A stretch of DNA of 64,000 nucleotides from Leptospirales bacterium (GCA_013297885.1 JAAFIR010000006.1:62001-126000), one strand, 5' to 3'; positions 9,070 through 16,897 are shown, counted from the first letter of the stretch. Notes: generated from the letters alone by a model not told the origin. A program made the numbers and translations.

Positions 9070-9599
9070 GGGCGAATTTTTTTGTGATTGTTTCGATATT
9101 ATTTTCGCAATTGAAAATCAATCAGTCACCGCACAAAAAAAACGTGCTTTCAACTCTTGTCAAAAAATTTAATACAAAATTTTTTGACACCGTTTCAATC
9201 ACTTTCGCAGGGACATCTTTGCATTGAAAAAAATTTCACTTGAAAGTAATGCAAGAGGAGATCAAACAGAAAAAAGTGATATTGATTCTCCAAGATTCAA
9301 TTGTTCTAAAACCTTTTCCGAGATACCCTTCCAAAAGTTCTCCCCAAGACTTTAAAGAATTTTTTCCAAAAAAATTTTCCATTTATTTGGGTTTTTTAAA
9401 GGAGTTCCTTTTTAGTTCGGTATTTTGCAAATTCGGTAAAATTCTCATACTCAGAGTTTTATTCAATTTTTAAAATCAAATTAGTCAAAAGTAAAAAATA
9501 TTCCAATACTAGCGAAAGAGATACAAAATGCCGCAAAGCGGGTCTGCGAAAGCAGACGGAACCATTTTGTAGCTCGGTCGCTCAAAGAGCGATTCGCCC
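9070..9599. repeat. Composite intergenic repeat (copy D), perfect 8-bp inverted ends
   Basis: A 530-bp non-coding block with exact inverted termini GGGCGAAT (9070-9077) and ATTCGCCC (9592-9599). It starts with the T-tract/A-tract module ending in ACGTGCTTTC. Next comes a hairpin, TGTCAAAAAATTT (9158-9170) with AAATTTTTTGACA (9177-9189), matching the hairpin in copy C with compensating changes. It contains GGAGTTCC plus a T-tract (9401-9431, also found at 14788-14818). It ends with a three-way junction at 9518-9575: outer stem GAG-A-TACAAAATG / CATTTTGTA-G-CTC, hairpins CCGC-AAA-GCGG and GTCTGC-GAAA-GCAGAC, and free GGAAC. Confidence 0.75.
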
Positions 9600-9602
9600 A
9601 AA

Positions 9603-10139
9603 TTAAGAATTTAATAAAGACTCATCTTCCCAATAGTATTTTGTTTTGTCTTTTTGTTGGAGGAAAATATGTTGAGACTCAACCATAATACGCTCTTCTT
9701 CTTTGATAAATGCAAGTTTGTTAAAAAAACGTTTGATGCTTGGGTCAGTGAATTTGGTTTTCATTTTCTCACAAAATTCTCTTGCGTCTTCAGAAATTTT
9801 TAGTGCATGGCTCACAGTATCTAAATCATCTTTGTAGTCTGCATTGATATTTTTATCTACTTTTTTCATCATTTTTGCAATTGGAGTTTTATGAAATTTG
9901 TGAACTGCATTTAGCTCTTTGAGATTTGGAAATGCAACTCCCCCACTAAGCTCTGAATACATTTTTTGAATCAGTGTAATATGCTCTTCTGTGTCTTCGG
10001 CAAGCTCATTAAAAAAATCTTTGAGGTCAGAGCTTTTTACTTGTTCCGCAGCTTTTAAATAAAAATCAAAACAGTCTTTTTCATGTTGAATCGAAGAAGC
10101 AACCGCCTGTAATAAAGTTGTATTTTTAATTGATTCCAT
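9603..10139 (-). CDS. Ferritin-like (rubrerythrin-type) diiron protein
   Basis: A 178-residue all-helical protein. Putative iron ligands appear in the pattern of ferritin-like proteins: HEKDCFDFY (about 19-27), EDTEEHITL (about 48-56), SEDAREFCEKM (about 116-126) and KEEERIMVESQ (about 146-156), that is, two E...ExxH-type helices. It lacks the C-terminal rubredoxin Zn/Fe-Cys4 domain of full rubrerythrin. A role in iron or oxidative-stress handling is likely but inferred from the family. TGGAGAAAAT precedes the ATG and supports the start. It abuts repeat D, which may end its transcript. Confidence 0.8.
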   Translation of the reverse strand: MESIKNTTLLQAVASSIQHEKDCFDFYLKAAEQVKSSDLKDFFNELAEDTEEHITLIQKMYSELSGGVAFPNLKELNAVHKFHKTPIAKMMKKVDKNINADYKDDLDTVSHALKISEDAREFCEKMKTKFTDPSIKRFFNKLAFIKEEERIMVESQHIFLQQKDKTKYYWEDESLLNS

Positions 10140-10234
10140 AAATTTTCTCCAAGCAGTAAAACTGTAAAACTATATTGTTTTGACAAGAATTTTTTCACAT
10201 TCATTTAAAAATAATTATATTACAGCGAATTTTT

Positions 10235-10987
10235 TTAAGAAATTGAACTAATTCGATTGTGAACTTTTTTTATTTTTTTTGGTTTATGTTTTTCAACAGA
10301 CTCTGGAAAGTGCATTTTAGCAATTTTATAAGTCATCTCAACCAATTTATCAAAACCTAAAAGTTCAATTAAATCCAAACTTTTTTCAAATCCAATACTT
10401 TCAATAAATACAATGATATTTTCAGCACCGAGAGATTTTACTAAATCAGGAATTTCATTTAGTCCTCTTCTTTTGATCCATTTTTTGGATTGGTTTAATG
10501 ACAAAACATGACTAAGTGGAATTGCATTTTCGATTTTGATGTCTTTAATTACTTTAATTAAATTTTCAGAACCAATATATTTAATCAGTCCGATACATTT
10601 TTCAGTACCAATATTTTTTAGAAGTTCTACTGAGGTTTCTTTTCCAAGTCCATCAGCTAATTTTCTCATATCGGATGGATCAATTTCAGTTGACATCTTG
10701 GTTAAATCTTCCATTGAAAGTGAATGAATATAATAGATTAAATCTTCATCAGAATTTTCTTCGATGATTTGAACCAATTGCGTTTCTGGAATAGCATTCA
10801 TCAATTCTAAAATTTTTGCATCAGAAAGTTTTTTTGCTAAATTAATCAATCGCTCTTTTTTGATCTTACTTGATAAAGAAATAACTCTTTCATATCCCAA
10901 ATTTCTCATCAACTGAATTGATTTACTGGGTCCAAGTTTTTCTAAATATTCATACATATTTTTTATAGTGAGAATTACTGATTCCAT
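10235..10987 (-). CDS. Helical-repeat protein of unknown function
   Basis: A 250-residue protein with no signal peptide or membrane span. It is built from repeated 20-25-residue helical units with recurring LGxEKxxxLIKxIG-like motifs (KNIGTEKCIGLIKYIG, KSLGAENIIVFIESIG, ELLGFDKLVEM). The pattern resembles the MgtE N-terminal domain or FliG-like armadillo arrays, which mediate protein-protein contacts, but I cannot assign a family. The C-terminus is very basic (HKPKKIKKVHNR). No obvious operon partner; start ATG with a weak ribosome-binding site. Confidence 0.65.
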   Translation of the reverse strand: MESVILTIKNMYEYLEKLGPSKSIQLMRNLGYERVISLSSKIKKERLINLAKKLSDAKILELMNAIPETQLVQIIEENSDEDLIYYIHSLSMEDLTKMSTEIDPSDMRKLADGLGKETSVELLKNIGTEKCIGLIKYIGSENLIKVIKDIKIENAIPLSHVLSLNQSKKWIKRRGLNEIPDLVKSLGAENIIVFIESIGFEKSLDLIELLGFDKLVEMTYKIAKMHFPESVEKHKPKKIKKVHNRISSIS

Positions 10988-11340
10988 ATTTTCATAAATT
11001 CAATAAAATAGAGAATCGCAAGTGATTATTTTATAGATTTTAAATTGATTAAAATGTTTGGCAAATTTTTTTCTTTGGTCACTTCAACCTTACAAACTTG
11101 GAACCTCCTGCTAAATGACCTCATAAAAAAAACGGGCTTTATGCTTCAATCTTTTGTAACAGGAATTTATTGAAGCAAATATTCTAAATGAGCAAAAGTA
11201 TTTCCGCTTCAATCCCTTTTGCTAGTTATTTAAAACAAAGTTCACTCATAAACTTAAATCCAAATCTTTAGTTGTACAAGTTAAACTTTTCTACTAAAAT
11301 AAATATAACATATTTAATTCTGTTATATAAGATTTTCAAA

Positions 11341-11361
11341 TACTATCGTGTGACGATAGTA
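11341..11361. promoter_or_regulatory. Perfect 9-bp hairpin, candidate operator or terminator
   Basis: TACTATCGT (11341-11349), a three-base loop and ACGATAGTA (11353-11361) form a perfect inverted repeat about 130 bases upstream of speD. It could be an operator dyad. The downstream run of T also allows a terminator for a transcript reading rightwards. Confidence 0.45.
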
Positions 11362-11421
11362 TAACAATTTTTTAATTTTTACTAATTACAAAAATTTTTA
11401 TAAAAATATAATTTTTTTTTA

Positions 11422-11481
11422 TTGACGTTATTATTTTATTTAGAATTAAGTCTAAATTCTAAATCAGTTTTTTTACGGAGG
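11422..11481 (+). promoter_or_regulatory. speD upstream region: possible -35, 9-bp dyad and ribosome-binding site
   Basis: TTGACG at 11422-11427 is a good -35 box, though no perfect -10 lies at 17 bp. TTTAGAATT (11439-11447) and AATTCTAAA (11455-11463) form a perfect inverted repeat with a 7-base spacer where a repressor could occlude the promoter. GGAGG at 11477-11481 is a strong Shine-Dalgarno but sits 14 bases from the ATG, longer than usual. Confidence 0.5.
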
Positions 11482-11495
11482 AAAAGTAAAAAAAA

Positions 11496-11882
11496 ATGGA
11501 TGCACTTGGAAAACATGTTATTGCGGAACTCTATGGTTGCAATAGTGAGATCATCAACAATCAAGAATTGATTGAAGACATCATGCTAGAAGCAGTTGAG
11601 CTTTCTGGGGCGACAATTGTCAAACCTGTATTTCACAAATTTAGTCCACATGGTGTTAGTGGAATGGTGGTTGTTTCTGAATCCCATTTTGCAATACACA
11701 CTTGGCCTGAATATGGTTATTGTGCGTTAGATATTTTCACTTGTGGTGATTTAATTAACAACCAAATTGCTTTAGATCACTTGAAATCAAAACTTCAAGC
11801 TGCGAATATTTCTGTAGTTGAAATGAAGCGTGGTCTTCTGGATCTTGGTGTTGAATTAAGACACAAACCAGTTGGTGTATAA
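11496..11882 (+). CDS. speD: S-adenosylmethionine decarboxylase proenzyme
   Basis: A 128-residue SpeD/SpeH-type pyruvoyl enzyme that decarboxylates AdoMet to supply aminopropyl groups for spermidine. All self-processing residues are present at the numbering of the well-studied Thermotoga enzyme: cleavage between Glu62 and Ser63 (SESHFAIHTWPE), His68 and Cys83 (DIFTCG). Length is typical of the short bacterial class. It is the first gene of a plus-strand operon with a small ORF, a second SpeD-family gene and speE. The ATG at 11496 is supported by the upstream GGAGG, although spacing is long. Confidence 0.95.
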   Translation: MDALGKHVIAELYGCNSEIINNQELIEDIMLEAVELSGATIVKPVFHKFSPHGVSGMVVVSESHFAIHTWPEYGYCALDIFTCGDLINNQIALDHLKSKLQAANISVVEMKRGLLDLGVELRHKPVGV

Positions 11883-11885
11883 ATA

Positions 11886-12152
11886 TTGAACAACAATATT
11901 GAAAAGGCAGAGGAACCTCCACCGGAGCGACTCGCTAAAATCCATTCTAATTTAAAAATCCAGAATTTCTCTGCGTTTTTCGCAGACACCTTCTTAGGGA
12001 CCACCTCTTCAGGTCTCGCTGGGTCATTTGAACAATTAAAATCAAGTTCACCGAACATTGAGATCTTTGTCGGCCATCTCTCAAGCCAACTCTCAGGATT
12101 GAAATTTACGACAGACAAATTTAATTTAACATTTAAAGGATTAAGTCAATGA
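11886..12152 (+). CDS. Hypothetical 88-residue protein between the two speD-family genes
   Basis: An open frame from a TTG at 11886, three bases after the speD stop, to a TGA that overlaps the next ATG (ATGA), the arrangement of a translationally coupled gene. It contains no in-frame ATG. The sequence is polar with a hydrophobic C-terminal part. No domain recognised. Its base composition is clearly more GC-rich, with more C-ending codons than the flanking genes, and TCTGCG-TTTTT-CGCAGA inside it could form a hairpin. It may be a real small protein or an intergenic structured segment that happens to be open. Moderate doubt. Confidence 0.4.
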   Translation: MNNNIEKAEEPPPERLAKIHSNLKIQNFSAFFADTFLGTTSSGLAGSFEQLKSSSPNIEIFVGHLSSQLSGLKFTTDKFNLTFKGLSQ

Positions 12153-12592
12153 AAACAGCGACAAAAGAATTTGTAACTAAAGAAGTAAAATACAATGCAA
12201 CAAAAACTACTTATAACCCAAGAAATCCTGAATTTAAGGAAGGTGCTTGGGGATTATTATCAAGCATTGATTTAGAAGATTGTAATCCAGAATTAATCAG
12301 AGACGCTGCAGCTATCAGACAATATGTTACTGAGTTATGCGATTTAATTGAAATGAAAAGATTTGGTGAATGCCAAGTAGTTCATTTTGGGGAAGATGAA
12401 AAAGTTGCTGGCTATTCTATGGTTCAACTAATTGAAACTTCTTGCATTTCAGCACATTTTGCAAATGTGAACAATCGTTCATACATTGATATTTTTTCTT
12501 GTAAAGCATATGATCCACAAGTGGCTGCAGAGTTTACTAAAAAGTTTTTTCAAGGTGGCACTATGAGAGTCACTGTAACAAACAGGTTCTAA
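12149..12592 (+). CDS. SpeD-family paralogue, possibly with altered substrate
   Basis: 147 residues with a recognisable AdoMet-decarboxylase core. Aligning LIETSCISAHF with VSESHFAIHTW puts Ser98 on the pyruvoyl Ser63, His103 on His68 and Cys118 (DIFSC) on Cys83, all at exact spacing. Self-processing is therefore plausible, but one residue is inserted before the serine (Glu96-Thr97-Ser98). The segment after His103 (FANVNNRSY) lacks the Trp-Pro-Glu of true AdoMet decarboxylases. It also carries an N-terminal extension of about 35 residues. It could be an AdoMet decarboxylase of another subclass, a partner subunit, or a SpeD relative that acts on an amino acid. ATGA overlap upstream; speE starts five bases downstream. 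Confidence 0.8.
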   Translation: MKTATKEFVTKEVKYNATKTTYNPRNPEFKEGAWGLLSSIDLEDCNPELIRDAAAIRQYVTELCDLIEMKRFGECQVVHFGEDEKVAGYSMVQLIETSCISAHFANVNNRSYIDIFSCKAYDPQVAAEFTKKFFQGGTMRVTVTNRF

Positions 12593-12596
12593 ATAA

Positions 12597-13442
12597 ATGG
12601 AACTTTGGCTAGAAGAACAACTTGAATTAGCAAATGGTCGTGCAATGAAAATGAGAGTCCTAGAGACTCTCGATTCTTTCAAAAGTCCATTTCAACAAAT
12701 AGATGTGTTCAAAACACAGGCATTTGGGAAAGTATTTACTCTTGATGGAATAATCATGATGACTGAGTCAGATGAATTTTCCTATCACGAAATGATTACC
12801 CATGTGCCTATGTTATCTCACCCCAATCCAGAATATGTTTTGGTGGTTGGTGGTGGAGATGGCGGAACTGTACGTGAAGTTTTAAAACACTCTTCAGTGA
12901 AAGAAGTTCACCTTTGTGAAATTGACAAAGCAGTAGTTGATATGTCAAAAAAACATTTCCCTTCTATTGCAAAAGCTATGTCCGACAAGAGAGTTATCCA
13001 TGCTTATGAAGATGGTGCAAAATATGTCAAAGCAAACAAGAAGAAATTTGATGTAATTATCATTGATTCATCCGACCCGATTGGTCCTGCAGCTGTTTTA
13101 TTTAGTGAAGGTTTTTACAAAGCTATGCATGGTGCTTTACGTGAGACTGGTTTTTGTTCTACACAAGCTGAGAGCTTTTTTTATCACGGCGACATCATCA
13201 AAAGTCTTTTTTCATTCATTCCTAAAATTTACAAAGAATATGGCTACTATTGGACAGCAATCCCAACTTATCCATCTGGAATAATCGGATTTACTTGCCT
13301 CTCAAACAAGCTAAATCCATACAATGTGGTAGTTGATCCAAAACGTGTTCCAAAAGGTTTAAAATACTATTCTGCAGAAATGCATAAAGCAGCTTTTGTA
13401 TTACCTGAATTTGCAAAATCTTATATCAAAAGATCCAACTAG
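12597..13442 (+). CDS. speE: Spermidine synthase
   Basis: A 281-residue aminopropyltransferase that moves the aminopropyl group of decarboxylated AdoMet onto putrescine. The nucleotide-binding motif VLVVGGGDGGTVREVLKH (81-98), the acidic ribose contact CEID, the catalytic-loop region IIDSSDPIGPA and Tyr/His in DEFSYHEM all match SpeE. Length is normal. It completes the polyamine operon, but no ornithine or arginine decarboxylase gene is nearby, so the putrescine source lies elsewhere unless the SpeD paralogue provides it. Confidence 0.95.
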   Translation: MELWLEEQLELANGRAMKMRVLETLDSFKSPFQQIDVFKTQAFGKVFTLDGIIMMTESDEFSYHEMITHVPMLSHPNPEYVLVVGGGDGGTVREVLKHSSVKEVHLCEIDKAVVDMSKKHFPSIAKAMSDKRVIHAYEDGAKYVKANKKKFDVIIIDSSDPIGPAAVLFSEGFYKAMHGALRETGFCSTQAESFFYHGDIIKSLFSFIPKIYKEYGYYWTAIPTYPSGIIGFTCLSNKLNPYNVVVDPKRVPKGLKYYSAEMHKAAFVLPEFAKSYIKRSN

Positions 13443-13682
13443 TTTTTTGGGAGTTACCTTTAATTAATGTAGAGTAATAATTTTGAATTACAAATTTTTA
13501 TTCTACATTAATTATACGTCAACCTTAAAAAAGTTTAGTGCTACTCCCCAAAGGGCAATCTCTGTCGCGACTTTCTATTTCACTTTGCTATGCAAAACCC
13601 TTTCACTTCTTCGAGAGTTTATATCCTTATTTTTTTTTGAAGATTACTCTTTCAATATTATAATTTAAAAAATACATCGCCC
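13443..13682. repeat. Intergenic region with degenerate repeat (copy G)
   Basis: It begins with GGGAGTTACC and ends with TCGCCC (13677-13682), like the other GGGCG elements. A 12-bp perfect inverted repeat, AATTAATGTAGA (13462-13473) with TCTACATTAATT (13502-13513), could terminate the speE transcript. The interior GCTACTCCCCAAAGGG resembles the small hairpin of copy A, but I cannot fold a full three-way junction. ORFs here look spurious. Confidence 0.5.
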
Positions 13683-13715
13683 AAAATTACTTCATTAAAA
13701 TAATCAAAACTGAAC

Positions 13716-14612
13716 ATGAAAAATAAATTCGTTTTTTTTTTAATTTTAATTTTATTTTATATCACAATTCCATTTCTATATTTTGTTATAACTCGACACC
13801 AAAGAGAATTAATTATTACAAATCATGATGAACCAATTCGCAAAAAGTCTAGATTAATTAGGGTCGCAACTTATAATATAGCTCGAGGAAGAGATGGAAT
13901 TCTTCGTAATAATAAATCAGCTTTATCAGATCCCAAAAAAATAACTGAACAATTAGTTAATATTGGAAAATTGTTAAAAAAAGAAAATGTAGATTTGGTT
14001 GTTCTAAATGAAGTTGACTTTAATTGTTCCAGAACTTTCCGAATCGACATGGCAGAAGTTATTGCAAATGCTGGAGAATTTTCTACAATTATTCGGCAAT
14101 CAAATGTAGATTCTGGTTGGGGAATAGATCGTTATCTTTTTGGAAATGCAATTTTAACAAAAATACCTGTGACTGAAATAGAGAAAATTCATTTACCAGA
14201 GAGACATGCACTTATGAATTTTTTTGTTGGTAAAATGGATGGGCTATCTGTAAAAGTTTTAGCCTCTTCTGATTTACAAATTCAAATTATTGGACTACAT
14301 CTTGAAGTGATTTCTATTGAAAAAAGGATTGAATCAGTTGAATTGATTTTATCTAAAATAAAAAAAGATATTCCAATTATTTTAATGGGAGATTTAAATT
14401 CAACTTTAGATAATTCAAATGATGCAGTAAATACTTTCATCAAAAAAGCAAATTTAAAATTATCGACTAACAGTGATTTTACTTTCCCTAGTTGGAAACC
14501 TGATAAGAGAATTGATTATATTTTAATTAATAAAGGAAGATATATCAATTATAATGTTCCTTTATGGAAAATGTCCGATCATCTGCCAGTAATTTCAACA
14601 TTAGAGTATTAG
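13716..14612 (+). CDS. Membrane-anchored endonuclease/exonuclease/phosphatase-family protein
   Basis: 298 residues. An N-terminal membrane anchor (FVFFLILILFYITIPFLYFV, residues 5-24) is followed by a complete EEP (DNase I-like) domain: VATYNIARGRDG (Asn ligand), LVVLNEVDFNC (catalytic Glu), MGDLNSTLDNS (Asp/Asn pair), RIDYILI and the terminal SDHLPV with catalytic His. All metal and acid/base residues of the fold are present, so it should be active against a phosphodiester or phosphomonoester. Anchoring outside the membrane suggests a lipid or extracellular nucleic-acid substrate rather than genomic DNA. It appears monocistronic and converges on the region at 14609-15069. Confidence 0.85.
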   Translation: MKNKFVFFLILILFYITIPFLYFVITRHQRELIITNHDEPIRKKSRLIRVATYNIARGRDGILRNNKSALSDPKKITEQLVNIGKLLKKENVDLVVLNEVDFNCSRTFRIDMAEVIANAGEFSTIIRQSNVDSGWGIDRYLFGNAILTKIPVTEIEKIHLPERHALMNFFVGKMDGLSVKVLASSDLQIQIIGLHLEVISIEKRIESVELILSKIKKDIPIILMGDLNSTLDNSNDAVNTFIKKANLKLSTNSDFTFPSWKPDKRIDYILINKGRYINYNVPLWKMSDHLPVISTLEY

Positions 14613-14770
14613 AATATCAAAATTCGAACACTAAAAAGTACCCCAGCTTTTCTATAAAAATCAATTTTTACTTGTGTAATCAAAATTCCAAAGGAATCTT
14701 CACTAAGCCAATTTAAACTTCTTAATCCAATGAAAAATATAATAATGAAAAATTTAAAAAAATTGCTCAC
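14609..14770 (-). CDS. Possible small membrane protein (53 residues) or gene fragment
   Basis: The minus-strand frame starts with GTG at 14770 and ends with TAA at 14609, overlapping the stop of the EEP gene. It has a hydrophobic N-terminus (FFKFFIIIFFIGL) followed by a mixed polar stretch containing NWLSEDSFGIL. No family recognised. With the fragment at 14864-15028 it may be what remains of a larger gene downstream of the acyltransferase. Confidence 0.35.
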   Translation of the reverse strand: MSNFFKFFIIIFFIGLRSLNWLSEDSFGILITQVKIDFYRKAGVLFSVRILIF

Positions 14771-14787
14771 TTTATGAAATTCAATTT

Positions 14788-14818
14788 TTTACATAATACC
14801 GAACAAAAAAGGAACTCC
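14788..14818 (-). repeat. GGAGTTCC short repeat (second copy)
   Basis: On the minus strand this 31-base stretch (GGAGTTCC, a T-tract, GTTCGGTATT, then TG and AAA) matches 9401-9431 on the plus strand with about three mismatches. Both copies are in non-coding DNA. Confidence 0.5.
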
Positions 14819-14863
14819 TTCAATAATAATGTCATATTATATTTAACTATATTAGAGGTATCT

Positions 14864-15028
14864 TTAGCATATGTTTGAAAATTTTTGATCATTATTTTTT
14901 TCTACTTCGATAACCCAGTAATAAATTTTAGAGTCATTCTTATAACTAAAAGAAATTAAAGTAGCAAAAAACCAATCAACTTGACCCAAAGTTTCATAAT
15001 ACTTATCATGACTTGAAAAATATTTCTG
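14864..15028 (-). pseudogene. Open fragment without a start codon, possible gene remnant
   Basis: 54 minus-strand codons between two stops read like coding sequence (HDKYYETLGQVDWF, KIYYWVIEVEKNND) but contain no ATG, so this is probably debris of a decayed gene. It lies directly downstream of the AlgI-like acyltransferase, where an SGNH-type partner gene would be expected. The similarity is too short to identify the parent. The rest of 14613-15069 has no other recognisable gene. Confidence 0.4.
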
Positions 15029-15069
15029 TTATAAATTAAAAAATTTGGTTTTAACTAATTTAGTTTGTA

Positions 15070-16500
15070 TCAAAAAACAAAATAAATAAAAGGTTTTGCA
15101 TTTCCACTGAGTAAAATTGAACCAATGATTAAAATAGAAATAAAAAAATAAAATAGCAAACCAGAATCTTTTTCGGTGAAATGTTTTAATTTATTTTCAA
15201 ATTTTTTACCCATAACTTGACTCAAAAACATAACTCCTAGAATTAAATAAAATTGGTTTAATTTTGTATAGCCTAGTTCTAAACCAGTTTTAAATAGAAA
15301 TAAATTCTGAAAATACTTTAAAGCAAATTCTAAATTTTCTGCTCTAAATAAAATCCAAATTAAAGAAACTAATAAGAATACAAAAATTATTTTTATGTTT
15401 CTGAGTAAAAAACTATCAGGGCGGATGTCCGATTTTTTGTGTACTATCCTTTCTAAACAAAGCAAAATACCATGTACACCTCCCCAAACAATAAAGTTCC
15501 AATTTGCACCATGCCACAAACCACCTAATACCATTGTTAAAAATAAATTTTTATACGTATCTAAATTGCTTTTTTTTGAACCACCAAGTGGAATATAAAC
15601 GTAATCTCTTAACCAATTCGATAAAGTGATATGCCAAGTCCTCCAAAATTCTGTTATTGAAGAAGATAAATATGGATACCTGAAATTTTCTGGAAGTTGA
15701 ATCCCAAATAGATATGCTAATCCAATTGCCATATCAGAATAGCCTGAGAAGTCCATATAAATTTGGATAGAATAAGATAACATCCCAATAAATAAACTAA
15801 AACTAGACAATACATGAATAAAATCAATATGGAAACATTGATCTACTATAACTGAAATATTATCTGCTATGACTGATTTTTTTATAAAACCTAATAAAAA
15901 AAAATATATCGCTTTTTTTAAATATAAATCTTGAAGTCTTATCGATTTTAATTTTTCTATTTGTGGCAAAAAATGGGCAGCGTTTACAATCGGTCCCGCA
16001 ACTAGTTGCGGAAAAAAACCTAAAAATAATGAATAATTTAAAATTGATTTTTCAGGTAAAATTTTCTTTTTATAAACATCCATCATATAAGAAATTGATT
16101 GGAAAGTATAAAAAGAAATCCCTGGCAATAAAGTTAAACTAACAAGTTGTTTTTCCAATTTTTTTCCAGCTAGCAATTCTATGAATTTTAAAGAAACAGA
16201 TGAAAAAAAATTGGCATATTTAAATAGTATTAAAGTTGAAAGACTTAGTAAGATTGATAAAAATAAGTATTTATTTTTATTTTCATTATTAGAAACTACT
16301 TTGGAAAGGAAAAAATCAACAAAAATAATGATTATTATTAAGCATAATCCTAAAATGTTTTTATAACCATAAAACATAAAGCAAAAAATAAGCAACATCA
16401 GCAGTCTATTTTGATTATTTTTAAGCAGTATTGTTTGAAAATAAAACAAAATTATACTGAAAACCAAAAAAAAGAAGAATATACTACTTGTGAATATCAA
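15070..16500 (-). CDS. MBOAT-family O-acyltransferase (AlgI/PatA-like)
   Basis: A 476-residue polytopic membrane protein with about ten hydrophobic spans. Diagnostic MBOAT features are PGISFYTFQSISYMMDVYK, SGYSDMAIGLA, FWRTWHITLSNWL and GGLWHGANWNFIVWGGVHG, the last containing the catalytic His. AlgI-type proteins pass acyl (often acetyl) groups across the membrane, usually for surface polysaccharide O-acetylation, together with a periplasmic SGNH partner. That partner is not found next to it; only fragments lie downstream. Two SGNH proteins occur far away at 57.2-60.2 kb. The start is the ATG at 16500. Confidence 0.92.
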   Translation of the reverse strand: MIFTSSIFFFFLVFSIILFYFQTILLKNNQNRLLMLLIFCFMFYGYKNILGLCLIIIIIFVDFFLSKVVSNNENKNKYLFLSILLSLSTLILFKYANFFSSVSLKFIELLAGKKLEKQLVSLTLLPGISFYTFQSISYMMDVYKKKILPEKSILNYSLFLGFFPQLVAGPIVNAAHFLPQIEKLKSIRLQDLYLKKAIYFFLLGFIKKSVIADNISVIVDQCFHIDFIHVLSSFSLFIGMLSYSIQIYMDFSGYSDMAIGLAYLFGIQLPENFRYPYLSSSITEFWRTWHITLSNWLRDYVYIPLGGSKKSNLDTYKNLFLTMVLGGLWHGANWNFIVWGGVHGILLCLERIVHKKSDIRPDSFLLRNIKIIFVFLLVSLIWILFRAENLEFALKYFQNLFLFKTGLELGYTKLNQFYLILGVMFLSQVMGKKFENKLKHFTEKDSGLLFYFFISILIIGSILLSGNAKPFIYFVF

Positions 16501-16513
16501 AACTTGCCTTAAA

Positions 16514-16729
16514 TTAAACGCTAAACTTGCATTTTACTCCACAATTAGGACAAACACAAGACACTTCCGCTTTTACAGTCTTTCCCTTACTTGTTTCCAC
16601 TTTACCTATTGCAACAAAATCGAACTCAACTCCTTCTGGAACAAAATGTCCTTTACCATATTTTGCTGAGCCTACTATCAAATAAGAACAAGCATGACAT
16701 TTTACTTTAATTTTTAAACTTTCAGCCAT
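16514..16729 (-). CDS. Small zinc-ribbon protein
   Basis: 71 residues when started at the ATG at 16729 (MAESLKIKVKC). That start has GGAG five bases upstream and is preferable to an upstream ATG at 16753. Two Cys pairs, CHAC near the N-terminus and CVCPNC/CGVKC near the C-terminus, frame a beta-rich centre, the layout of a zinc ribbon or rubredoxin-like knuckle. No catalytic domain. It lies 13 bases upstream of the acyltransferase start and could be cotranscribed. Function unknown. Confidence 0.65.
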   Translation of the reverse strand: MAESLKIKVKCHACSYLIVGSAKYGKGHFVPEGVEFDFVAIGKVETSKGKTVKAEVSCVCPNCGVKCKFSV

Positions 16730-16897
16730 ATAATCTCCATCTCTTACCTTCAATCTTGCAAGTCAAATATCTTATTTTTCCTGCCATTATGTCATTTTTC
16801 CTACTTACCGACAGCATGTTATTATGTCAGATAATCATTTGTTTTGTATTGTTTTAGTAAAAAATTGACTAATCGCCCAAATTTGGTTAGATTTTAA

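Larger units (their letters stand above)
10988..11495. other. 508-bp intergenic region upstream of speD, with a partial repeat (copy F)
   Basis: No gene seen. The stretch from about 11049 to 11230 repeats elements of copies A, C and D: GGCAAATTTTTTTC, then about 70 bases later AAAAAAAACGGGCTTTA, then CGCTTCAATCCCTTTTGC. No closing CGCCC is found, so this copy is degenerate. The remainder holds a hairpin at 11341-11361 and the speD promoter region. Confidence 0.55.

Noticed and set aside
9240-9473. 77-codon plus-strand ORF
   Set aside because: It lies entirely within repeat copy D, has no ribosome-binding site and contains the GGAGTTCC repeat.
11795-12118. 107-codon minus-strand ORF opposite the small gene between the speD genes
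   Set aside because: Antisense to speD and to the coupled plus-strand frame; no start context and no recognisable domain.
13483-13668. 61-codon plus-strand ORF
   Set aside because: It starts inside the arm of an inverted repeat and ends in the repeat tail; the composition is intergenic.
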